Assembly: GCA_027296045.1 (NCBI GenBank)
Contig: JAPUJS010000312.1
Location: forward strand, 1 to 5,013
Length of the DNA: 5,013 bases
Reading direction: 5' to 3'
Source: a bacterium
Lineage (GTDB): Bacteria > Latescibacterota > UBA2968
The translations under genes and the position numbers were made by a program. Positions 1-5,013 of this stretch are shown one piece after another. The notes under the pieces were generated by a model. The model did no database searches. It worked only from the letters and a program-made list of their open reading frames with translations, and was not told the origin of the DNA. Numbering within the stretch: the first letter of the stretch is position 1; each line of letters begins with the position of its first letter.

Positions 1-1
1 T

Positions 2-574
2 TTGAAGTTTTTTCATGAAAGCACCCATCTTGGAGATGAATTTGTCCTGGATGCTCAAGATCTGAATGATTTTCGGCGTTACAATGTGAGCTATAAAGCC
101 CTGGAGCTCTACCAGGCTTTGGATGGTTTTCCCCAAGCCAACTTGTATATGCGTGGGTATGGGGGATATCGGTTTATTGATAAGACTGAATACGAAGACT
201 TTCGGGAGTTTGAACAACCTCCGCCTCTTAAGGGGGGCAAGCATGAATTTCAATTTGGTGTGGAATTTGTGCTGGGTGCGGCCTCATCTGGGATGATTAA
301 TAACGCCTTTTCCGCATTAAGAGTTGGTCCTGTTGCACACTATGTTTTGGCATTTGATCTCTATTCTCGACACCAATATGCGATTAACAATCCGAAGCGT
401 GTTTTGGGTAAGAATGTCGTTTTGGGGTTGATCTGGGGTAGCTACTTTCAGGCACATTTGGGCAAACACTCCATTGCTTTGCTCTTGAATTTTTATGACG
501 GACCCAATCCCCATGGTCAATTTAGAAAAGAGGATCTAACCTACCTGGGTGCGGATATCAGCATCGGGTTCTAA
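2..574 (+). CDS. DUF1207-like outer-membrane protein, C-terminal fragment
   Basis: The reading frame is open from the window edge, so this is the last ~190 residues of a longer protein; the TTG at position 2 is simply the first codon in frame, with no ribosome binding site visible. The segment resembles the C-terminal part of DUF1207 proteins. It has an HLGDE motif near residue 10, a YGGYRF stretch near residue 55, alternating polar/hydrophobic strands, and near the end a Y-D-G-P-N-P-H-G-Q-F block like the family's Y-x-G-x-S-P-x-G-Q-F signature. It ends in a strand finishing in Gly-Phe; a terminal aromatic residue is typical of outer-membrane beta-barrels recognised by the BAM machinery. Function is unknown; location in the outer membrane is an inference. 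It ends 70 bases before the patatin start with no terminator between them, so read-through is possible. Another beta-barrel family remains possible. Confidence 0.65.
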   Translation: MKFFHESTHLGDEFVLDAQDLNDFRRYNVSYKALELYQALDGFPQANLYMRGYGGYRFIDKTEYEDFREFEQPPPLKGGKHEFQFGVEFVLGAASSGMINNAFSALRVGPVAHYVLAFDLYSRHQYAINNPKRVLGKNVVLGLIWGSYFQAHLGKHSIALLLNFYDGPNPHGQFRKEDLTYLGADISIGF

Positions 575-631
575 CACAATAAAAAGCTTTGAATGTCGTC
601 GATTTTCATCCGCCATCGGTTAGATGGCAGC

Positions 632-637
632 GGGGGG
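632..637 (+). promoter_or_regulatory. Shine-Dalgarno site that decides the patatin start
   Basis: A run of six G lies 7 bases before the ATG at 645. The in-frame ATG at 624 has no purine-rich site in front of it and sits in a small hairpin (GCCATC at 612-617 pairing with GATGGC at 623-628, 5-base loop). This favours 645 as the start. The site is G-only rather than the classical AGGAGG, so confidence is moderate. Confidence 0.45.
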
Positions 638-644
638 CAATGTT

Positions 645-2366
645 ATGGCACAGGAGACAGGTAGACCACGCATCGGGCTTGCGCTGTCCGGCGGAGGGTT
701 CCGAGCATCCTTTTTCCACCTGGGCGTGATCCGGAGGCTGGAAGAGCTTGACCTTATGAAGGATGTGGAAGTAATCTCCACGGTTTCGGGTGGATCGATT
801 CTGGGGGGCTATTATTTGGTCCAATTTGACAAAGAAAAACGGTCTCAGAAATACAAGACGCGTCTTGAGATGTGTGATGCCGTCATTCAGAAATTTTATG
901 AGCAGGTGTTGACAAACATGCGGATGCGGGCTATGATATTTGCCCCCGTTTTTTATCCCATTTCCTTTCTGCGATTTGTATTAAGCCGGGGAGAAAAATG
1001 CTCTCGCATGGAGCGGATGGCAGCCGAGTTTCAGAAGAAATTTTACGCTACTAACCTTCGAATTGGCGATTTGCCTCTTGAACCGAAACTTCTGATTAAT
1101 ACGACGTCAAACTCTATCGGAAAACGGGTTGTCTTTTATAGGGGTGGTCAGAATAGTATGGACTCGCAGACTTCGGATGCAGATTTTAGCCAGTTGCCTC
1201 TATCAAGTGTCATTGGTGCATCTGCTTCGGTACCTGGTGTGTTTCCGCCGGTGCCCATTGCCGGAGATGTTTATTCCGACGGCGGTGTTGTTGACAACCA
1301 GGGGCTGGAATCGCTGTTCGATTATTTTGGCTTCACAGAAGACGGGCTCAATCGACTGGACCCAACCTGTCGTAGGCCGAAAGCGCCCGGTGAGCAAGTG
1401 GTTATTATTTGTAGCGATGCATCCGGTCAGATTCAGGTTGAAGATATCCCAAAACGAACCGGACTTGCATCTGCCGCCCGGTCTATGGATATTCTACAGG
1501 CGGGGAACCGCAATAAGATCATCAAGTTGCTGGGGGAATATAAAGACGATGGAGACATTGATGAATTTGCGTTTTTCCATCTCAGCAAAAACTTGAAAGA
1601 CTGGCAAAACAAGGAGGTTGGGGATCAAAAATACAGGGACATTCCTGAACGTCTTTGCTCAGAATTTATTACCCCCGTAGCACGCCTGAGGACAGACCTG
1701 GATGAATTCGATCTGATTGAGAGCTTTTCACTGATGTATCATGGCTATACGCTGGTCAACTGGCATATCGCTTCTTATTGTCCGGTACTGAAAGCGTACA
1801 ATGGGCTGGCAAACAGGCTGGAGGCGTTTGGCGGGTGGACGCCGAGTTGGGGACCCCAGTTTCTGACCCAGAAGAATCTGACGGGTCAACTTGACGAGAA
1901 GGCAGCCGGATGGACCCCTCAAAAAAAGAGAGATTTTATTGTAGGGCGTTTGGATGTAGGCAAAGAGCAGTTTTTCAGGAATATTCGAAAGAATAAGCTG
2001 GTTTTCTCTCCTCTATTGCTTGTTGCTTCAGCGTTGATGATTGCAGTCCTGTTTTGGCAGACTGTTAGGGACTCTATTTTTTACGATGTCGACGGGGTTG
2101 CCAATAATCCCGGCTACTTTCTCGCTGTTAAAGTGATGAACGGCATCCAGCAAGTCATTCCTTCCTCTCTGGGAAAGTATTTCGATTTGGAAGGTGGGCG
2201 ATATGGGGACATCCCGATCTTCTTTTCCGATGTGATTATTCTGACGATCCTGATTTATATCTCCCTGCTCATCTATTGGCTTATTAATCGCAGGTTTGTC
2301 CGGTGGATGTACCAAAAAGATTATAAGAAGGTCTCGCCTCCAGGCACTGAAGTGCCCTTTCCATAA
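645..2366 (+). CDS. Patatin-like phospholipase with C-terminal transmembrane hairpin
   Basis: Patatin-fold serine hydrolase of about 573 residues, predicted to hydrolyse acyl esters of phospholipids or related lipids with a Ser-Asp dyad. Numbering from 645, the oxyanion-hole motif GGGFR is at residues 16-20, the nucleophile elbow S-T-V-S-G-G-S has catalytic Ser48 (Thr replaces the first Gly of GxSxG, a variant I recall in bacterial GGGxR patatins), and D-G-G-V-V-D-N carries catalytic Asp212. All catalytic elements are intact. About 240 residues follow the DGG motif before two hydrophobic helices at roughly 452-474 and 525-546. Basic residues precede helix 1 (RKNK) and follow helix 2 (RR, KDYKK), so by the positive-inside rule the catalytic domain should face the cytoplasm and a ~50-residue loop the periplasm. 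There is no signal peptide. ATG 624 would add seven residues but lacks a ribosome site. The natural substrate and role (membrane remodelling, toxin or defence) cannot be read from the sequence. Confidence 0.88.
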   Translation: MAQETGRPRIGLALSGGGFRASFFHLGVIRRLEELDLMKDVEVISTVSGGSILGGYYLVQFDKEKRSQKYKTRLEMCDAVIQKFYEQVLTNMRMRAMIFAPVFYPISFLRFVLSRGEKCSRMERMAAEFQKKFYATNLRIGDLPLEPKLLINTTSNSIGKRVVFYRGGQNSMDSQTSDADFSQLPLSSVIGASASVPGVFPPVPIAGDVYSDGGVVDNQGLESLFDYFGFTEDGLNRLDPTCRRPKAPGEQVVIICSDASGQIQVEDIPKRTGLASAARSMDILQAGNRNKIIKLLGEYKDDGDIDEFAFFHLSKNLKDWQNKEVGDQKYRDIPERLCSEFITPVARLRTDLDEFDLIESFSLMYHGYTLVNWHIASYCPVLKAYNGLANRLEAFGGWTPSWGPQFLTQKNLTGQLDEKAAGWTPQKKRDFIVGRLDVGKEQFFRNIRKNKLVFSPLLLVASALMIAVLFWQTVRDSIFYDVDGVANNPGYFLAVKVMNGIQQVIPSSLGKYFDLEGGRYGDIPIFFSDVIILTILIYISLLIYWLINRRFVRWMYQKDYKKVSPPGTEVPFP

Positions 2367-2394
2367 ATAACGGGCAGGTGTTTTTCTGCCATCC

Positions 2395-2434
2395 AGCCCT
2401 TCCGAATGCTCTCTTTGGAAGGGCTTTCTTGTTT
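2395..2434 (+). terminator. Rho-independent terminator after the patatin gene
   Basis: AGCCCTTCCGAA (2395-2406) pairs with TTTGGAAGGGCT (2414-2425), a 12-base-pair stem with one G-T pair and a 7-base loop, followed by the T-rich tail TTCTTGTTT. It begins 28 bases after the patatin stop codon. A weaker 5-base-pair hairpin, GGCAG/CTGCC at 2373-2390, lies between the stop and this stem. The structure separates patatin transcription from the downstream PLP-enzyme genes. Confidence 0.85.
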
Positions 2435-2473
2435 GCCAAACGTTGAGGTACTGTGTTTTGTAAAAATCCTTTG

Positions 2474-2502
2474 TTGCATGCCAACATGAATCGGCCTATA
2501 TT
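2474..2502 (+). promoter_or_regulatory. Possible sigma70-type promoter for the PLP enzyme / CinA-like pair
   Basis: TATATT at 2497-2502 matches the -10 consensus at five of six positions. TTGCAT at 2474-2479 lies 17 bases upstream but shares only TTG with the -35 consensus. Transcription would start near 2509, after the upstream terminator and about 40 bases before the ATG at 2552. This placement fits the gene layout, but the -35 match is weak and the organism's sigma factor preference is unknown. Confidence 0.3.
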
Positions 2503-2536
2503 GGGGCATCCTGAAAAAAAAGAGATATCACCTGTC

Positions 2537-2546
2537 GGAGAAAGGG
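2537..2546 (+). promoter_or_regulatory. Shine-Dalgarno site that decides the PLP enzyme start
   Basis: GGAGAAAGGG ends 5 bases before the ATG at 2552; its GGAG core is 11 bases and its AAAGGG core 5 bases from the start. The in-frame candidates further upstream (TTG 2453, ATG 2487) have no comparable site, and a start at 2453 would lie upstream of the candidate promoter. Confidence 0.6.
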
Positions 2547-2551
2547 TTCCT

Positions 2552-3568
2552 ATGGCCTCCCTGACGTCGGTTGTAACAGTCGAGCAACTCCGGAAAAAGC
2601 TCGATGGACTTGATCGATTGAACCTGGCCGATCTACCTACACCATTGACCGATTGTGCCAGATTGTCCGAGGCTCTTGGTGGACCCCAGATTCTTGTGAA
2701 ACGAGAGGACCAGACCGGGCTGGCATTTGGCGGTAATAAAGTGAGGGAATTCGAATACTCCGTCGCTCCTGCTGTGGAGGGGGGATATGATGTCTTGCTT
2801 CATGGGGCGGCTTCTCAGTCAAACCAGTCTCGTTTGACGGCGGCGGTAGCTGCACATTTAGGCTTAAAAGCAGTGATAGTTGGCCGGAAAGATGACCATG
2901 CAGAACCAGTGAATGGAAATCTTTTTTTGACGCATCTGTTTGGGGCAGATGTCCATTTGATCGAAAATGCTGAAGAGAAGGACGCTGTGATTGATCGATT
3001 AGAGGCGGAAGGTCATAAGGTTTATAATACCAGTAGTGATGGCTATTATCTTCGAAGCGTATCCTATGTCGATGGTTTTTTGGAACTGTGGGCGCAGCTT
3101 CAGGAACGCGACATCGAACCGGCTGCGGTTTATGTGTGTTCGGGGGTGCATACCCATGTGGGGTTGACGGTGGGTGCTAAGGCACGTGGAATTCCATTGC
3201 GTATTGTTGGGATCAGCCCGAGCCCCCGGGACAACGATCAAGCCAATGCACAATTTGCAGAAGTGGCGAACGAGGTGTGTAAGATATTGGACCTGGATCT
3301 TGTATTTACGGCAGACGATTTTGAAAGCTACGGGGAATATGCCGGAGATGCTTATGGGGTTTTAACAGAAGAATCGCGAGAGGCCGTGCTGCTGGTTGCA
3401 AGAACAGAAGGGCTGGTCTTAGATCCAGTCTATACGGGAAAGACCTTTGGGGCTTTGATCGACCATATTCGGCAGGGGCAATACACCCAGGACCAGACGG
3501 TTGTGTTTGTGCATACGGGAGGTACACCTGCGTTATTCGCCTATGGCAATGAACTCTTGGGGCTTTGA
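2552..3568 (+). CDS. PLP-dependent enzyme, D-cysteine desulfhydrase / ACC deaminase family
   Basis: A 338-residue fold-type II PLP enzyme, the usual length for this family, predicted cytoplasmic. Lys63 in G-G-N-K-V-R is the Schiff-base lysine, preceded by the family K-R-E-D segment; Ser90 lies in S-Q-S-N-Q and H-T-G-G-T-P-A-L is at 321-328. ACC deaminases carry Glu in the Y-E-G-K motif and Leu in the H-L-G-G motif (Glu295/Leu322 in the studied Pseudomonas enzyme). Here both are Thr (Thr295 in Y-T-G-K, Thr322 in H-T-G-G), which argues against ACC deamination and for D-cysteine desulfhydrase (D-cysteine to pyruvate, sulfide and ammonia) or a relative such as L-cysteate sulfo-lyase. Odd: the glycine-rich phosphate loop reads S-G-V-H-T-H-V-G-L (197-205) rather than the usual G-S-G-G-T-H-A-G-L type, so the true substrate is uncertain. 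ATG 2552 is chosen for its SD; in-frame extensions to 2487 or 2453 add sequence without family features. The downstream CinA-like gene follows after 11 bases. Confidence 0.85.
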   Translation: MASLTSVVTVEQLRKKLDGLDRLNLADLPTPLTDCARLSEALGGPQILVKREDQTGLAFGGNKVREFEYSVAPAVEGGYDVLLHGAASQSNQSRLTAAVAAHLGLKAVIVGRKDDHAEPVNGNLFLTHLFGADVHLIENAEEKDAVIDRLEAEGHKVYNTSSDGYYLRSVSYVDGFLELWAQLQERDIEPAAVYVCSGVHTHVGLTVGAKARGIPLRIVGISPSPRDNDQANAQFAEVANEVCKILDLDLVFTADDFESYGEYAGDAYGVLTEESREAVLLVARTEGLVLDPVYTGKTFGALIDHIRQGQYTQDQTVVFVHTGGTPALFAYGNELLGL

Positions 3569-3572
3569 GGAG
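3567..3572 (+). promoter_or_regulatory. Shine-Dalgarno site overlapping the upstream stop codon
   Basis: GAGGAG begins inside the TGA stop (3566-3568) of the PLP enzyme gene and ends 7 bases before the ATG at 3580. A ribosome finishing the first gene would cover this site, which suggests translational coupling. It also favours ATG 3580 over the in-frame TTG at 3565, which lies upstream of the SD. Confidence 0.65.
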
Positions 3573-3579
3573 AGATGCG

Positions 3580-4065
3580 ATGGCAGATTTTAAGACCATG
3601 GCAGAATCGGTTGGTGCTTTGTTAAAGGAAAAGGGGCAGACGGTGGCAGTGGCGGAATCTTCGGCAGGGGGTATTACGTGTGCCGCTTTGCTGGCCGTGC
3701 CGGGTGCGTCGGCTTATTTTAAAGGAGGCGGGGCGGTTTATACGGGAGACTCCAAGAAGATTTTGATGGCCGTATCGGATGAAGCAATGGACGAGGCGCG
3801 GGCGTCTACGGAAACCCATGCGTTACATTTAGCCAGAGCAGCCAGGGATCGAGTCGGGGCAGACTGGGGCATTGGGGAGACGGGGGCGGCGGGTCCAACG
3901 GGAAATCGGTATGGCGATGTGCCGGGGCATTCGTGTATTGCGGTGGCAGGGCCGGTGGAGCGGGTGGTGACGGTGGAGACGCGACACGCCAATCGGGGGG
4001 AGAATATGGAAGCCTTTGCTAGGGCAGCGCTGGCGTTGTTGGAGGCGTGTGTGACAGAACAGTAA
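3580..4065 (+). CDS. CinA C-terminal domain protein (PncC-like nicotinamide-nucleotide amidohydrolase)
   Basis: A 161-residue stand-alone CinA C-terminal domain, close in length to PncC of E. coli. Characterised members deamidate nicotinamide mononucleotide to nicotinate mononucleotide, recycling the NMN made by NAD-dependent DNA ligase. Visible family features are V-A-E-S-S-A-G-G at 24-31 (canonical E-S-C-T-G-G), P-G-A-S at 41-44, G-G-A-V-Y at 50-54 followed by Lys59/Lys60, and T-G-A-A-G-P at 101-106. There is no N-terminal MoaB/MogA-like domain as in full-length CinA. The segment after T-G-A-A-G-P reads T-G-N-R-Y-G-D-V-P-G-H-S in place of the usual T-G-I-A-G-P-G-G/K-P-V-G arrangement, marking a divergent branch, so amidohydrolase activity is likely but not certain. 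The gene probably shares a transcript with the PLP enzyme upstream and ends at the terminator at 4094-4123. Its last 47 bases overlap a convergent small ORF. Confidence 0.85.
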   Translation: MADFKTMAESVGALLKEKGQTVAVAESSAGGITCAALLAVPGASAYFKGGGAVYTGDSKKILMAVSDEAMDEARASTETHALHLARAARDRVGADWGIGETGAAGPTGNRYGDVPGHSCIAVAGPVERVVTVETRHANRGENMEAFARAALALLEACVTEQ

Positions 4066-4273
4066 ACGAACGTATCGTTTGGGAGGGGAATGTCGCCTGG
4101 GTTAATCGCCCAGGCGTTTTTTTAACATCAACATTGATGCGGGTGATGTCAGAAGTCATTCCGCCCCGGAAGGTTTCGTGGGCAAGGATGGCCTCTTCAA
4201 TTTTGAATAGCACATGGCCGTTGGGCAGGGTAAATTGATAGGGCACCCGGACAGATTTGATATGGACACGCAT
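4019..4273 (-). CDS. Small hypothetical protein, convergent with the CinA-like gene
   Basis: I do not recognise a family. It encodes 84 residues from ATG (complement of 4271-4273) to TAG (complement of 4019-4021). Support comes from a textbook SD, AAGGAG, 6 bases before the start, and an open frame through about 205 bases that hold no other gene. The first ~50 residues look protein-like: alternating charged and hydrophobic residues (M-R-V-H-I-K-S-V-R-V-P-Y), a P-N-G-H turn and a predicted short helix with E-E-A. The last ~30 residues, from the terminator hairpin into the CinA-like gene, are Thr/Pro-rich, low in complexity and less convincing. An in-frame ATG at 4297 would add eight residues but places the SD inside the coding region. 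It could be a real small cytoplasmic protein, or a chance open frame in a C-rich strand. There is no signal peptide or membrane helix. Confidence 0.5.
   Translation of the reverse strand: MRVHIKSVRVPYQFTLPNGHVLFKIEEAILAHETFRGGMTSDITRINVDVKKTPGRLTQATFPSQTIRSFTVLSHTPPTTPALP
4094..4123 (+). terminator. Rho-independent terminator after the CinA-like gene
   Basis: CGCCTGGG (4094-4101) pairs perfectly with CCCAGGCG (4109-4116) around a 7-base loop, followed by seven T (4117-4123). It starts 28 bases after the stop of the CinA-like gene, a typical position. On the minus strand the hairpin is not followed by a T run, so it should act on plus-strand transcription only. It lies within the small minus-strand ORF. 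Confidence 0.9.
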
Positions 4274-4274
4274 G

Positions 4275-4287
4275 GTAAGCTCCTTAC
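4275..4287 (-). promoter_or_regulatory. Shine-Dalgarno of the small minus-strand ORF, inside a short inverted repeat
   Basis: Read on the minus strand, AAGGAG (4280-4285) lies 6 bases before the ATG. It sits in the perfect inverted repeat GTAAG-GAG-CTTAC (4275-4287), 5 base pairs with a 3-base loop, so the mRNA could partly hide the ribosome site. The stem is short and may be too weak to matter. Confidence 0.5.
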
Positions 4288-4364
4288 GATCCGACATTGG
4301 AAAATAGGGATGGCGGGAAGATGCAGGAAATGGGTAGGTAAATCAAGCGAGAAACAGGCTTAAC

Positions 4365-4372
4365 GAGGAGAG
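4365..4372 (+). promoter_or_regulatory. Shine-Dalgarno site of the DegT-family aminotransferase
   Basis: GAGGAGAG contains AGGAG (4366-4370), 8 bases before the ATG at 4379. This fixes the start. The 105-base gap between the divergent small ORF and this gene shows no convincing -35/-10 pair on either strand. Confidence 0.7.
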
Positions 4373-4378
4373 ATTTCA

Positions 4379-5013
4379 ATGGCAGAACTGGCGATTATGG
4401 GTGGTGAACCCGAGGTTCAGGAAAATATAACGGCTGCGTGGCCGCAGTACGATCAGGGCGAGAAGGCGGCTGTGATGGAGGTGCTGGAGAGTGGGGCGTG
4501 GTATTATGGGGATAAGTGCCGGGCATTTGAGGAGGCTTTTGCATCGTTTCAAAGTGCAAAATATGGGGTGGCCTGTACCGGAGGGACGGTGGCGTTGGAA
4601 GCGATCTGTCGAGCATCTGGAATCGGTGTTGGGGATGAGGTGATTACCAGTGCGTATACGTTTATTGGGACGTGTGCGGCCATTTTGAAGGCCGGGGCAA
4701 CGGTGGTGTTTGCAGATATTGATCCGACTACGAACAATCTGGATCCGGAGGAGGTGGAAAAGCGGATTACGCCGAATACGAAGGCGATTATGCCCGTGCA
4801 TTTTGGCGGGCTGGCCTGTGATCTTCAGCGGTTGCTGAAGATTGCCGAACAGAACGGGTTGATTGTTCTGGAAGATGCTTGTCACGGGTGGGGGGCGCAA
4901 TACCAGGAACGCGGGTTGGGAAGCTGGGGGGTCGCATCGGGGTTTTCGTTTCAGCAGAGTAAAAATATGACGGGGGGCGATGGGGGGATTGCACTGACCA
5001 ATGACGAAGCGGT
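4379..5013 (+). CDS. DegT/DnrJ/EryC1/StrS family PLP-dependent aminotransferase, N-terminal part
   Basis: The frame runs from ATG 4379 off the window end without a stop; 211 complete codons are present of a protein that is usually about 370-420 residues. Members are fold-type I PLP enzymes that mostly transfer an amino group to keto-sugar nucleotides for surface polysaccharide or antibiotic sugars; AHBA synthases belong to the same superfamily. Seen here: I-M-G-G-E-P at 6-11, a C-T-G-G-T-V-A-L-E cofactor-phosphate region near 71-79, the family G-D-E-V-I-T-S-A-Y-T-F segment, D-I-D-P, P-V-H-F-G-G, Asp166 in E-D-A-C-H (binds the pyridine nitrogen), and F-S-F-Q-Q-S-K-N-M-T-G-G-D-G-G with Lys195 as the Schiff-base lysine. 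All essential PLP residues within the fragment are intact. The specific substrate cannot be told. The gene lies behind the terminator at 4094-4123, so it likely has its own promoter and may lead an operon continuing beyond the window. It is strongly G-rich on the coding strand. Confidence 0.9.
   Translation, partial: MAELAIMGGEPEVQENITAAWPQYDQGEKAAVMEVLESGAWYYGDKCRAFEEAFASFQSAKYGVACTGGTVALEAICRASGIGVGDEVITSAYTFIGTCAAILKAGATVVFADIDPTTNNLDPEEVEKRITPNTKAIMPVHFGGLACDLQRLLKIAEQNGLIVLEDACHGWGAQYQERGLGSWGVASGFSFQQSKNMTGGDGGIALTNDEA

Noticed and set aside
1129..1596. 155-codon plus-strand open frame in another phase
   Set aside because: It is nested within the patatin gene, across its catalytic Asp region, and has no ribosome site and no recognisable motif.
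2028..2315. 95-codon minus-strand open frame
   Set aside because: It lies opposite the transmembrane part of the patatin gene and no family features are visible.
624..2366. Patatin as an effector of a CBASS-type defence system
   Set aside because: Patatin effectors occur in such systems, but no cyclic-oligonucleotide synthase, Cap2/Cap3 or other defence gene is visible, and the terminator at 2395-2434 separates this gene from the metabolic genes downstream. The upstream neighbour is only partly visible and looks like an outer-membrane protein.
2453..2551. N-terminal extension of the PLP enzyme to TTG 2453 or ATG 2487
   Set aside because: The added residues do not resemble the family, the segment contains the candidate promoter, and only ATG 2552 has a clear ribosome site.
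3306..3599. 97-codon minus-strand open frame
   Set aside because: It lies opposite the conserved C-terminus of the PLP enzyme and the start of the CinA-like gene, and is best explained as a shadow.
4274..4378. Divergent promoter pair between the small ORF and the DegT gene
   Set aside because: I searched both strands for paired -35/-10 elements. The best candidates (for example TTGGAA at 4297-4302) lack a matching partner at 16-18 bases.
4376..4900. 174-codon open frame on the minus strand
   Set aside because: It lies wholly opposite the DegT aminotransferase, whose motifs are intact. The G-rich codons of that gene remove stop codons from the opposite strand. The encoded protein is Pro/Arg/His-rich and matches no family I know.
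1..5013. CRISPR array, tandem repeats, insertion sequence ends, tRNA genes
   Set aside because: By reading both strands I saw no regularly spaced direct repeats, no transposase, no terminal inverted repeats and no cloverleaf with a T-loop motif.

Overview
The window reads as ordinary bacterial chromosome from a Gram-negative organism. The evidence is a beta-barrel-like outer-membrane protein fragment, dense bacterial gene spacing, good Shine-Dalgarno (SD) sites and intrinsic terminators. No rRNA, tRNA, insertion sequence, phage gene or CRISPR array is visible. Base composition looks close to half G+C. The mix (DUF1207-like protein, membrane-anchored patatin, DegT/StrS aminotransferase with an N-terminal GGEP segment) recalls environmental lineages rich in DegT-family enzymes, but nothing fixes the taxon and I do not assign one.

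Layout. (1) 2-574 (+): C-terminal ~190 residues of a DUF1207-like outer-membrane protein, cut by the window edge. (2) 645-2366 (+): a patatin-like serine hydrolase with a C-terminal pair of membrane helices, followed by a strong terminator at 2395-2434. (3) 2552-3568 and 3580-4065 (+): a two-gene unit of a PLP enzyme of the D-cysteine desulfhydrase/ACC deaminase fold and a stand-alone CinA C-terminal domain (PncC-like amidohydrolase), closed by a terminator at 4094-4123. (4) 4019-4273 (-): a small convergent ORF with an excellent SD that runs through that terminator and into the end of the PncC-like gene. (5) 4379 to the window end (+): the first ~211 residues of a DegT/DnrJ/EryC1/StrS-type PLP aminotransferase.

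How they fit together. The patatin stands apart from the metabolic genes behind its own terminator. The two genes of block 3 are only 11 bases apart, and the second gene's SD overlaps the first gene's stop, so they are probably co-translated; a shared pathway is not obvious. The DegT gene probably begins a new transcript.

I did not find a clearly new system. The points most worth a second look are the altered phosphate-binding loop and mixed specificity residues of the PLP enzyme, the small antisense-overlapping ORF around the terminator, the altered glycine motif of the CinA-type protein, and the patatin's predicted membrane anchoring.
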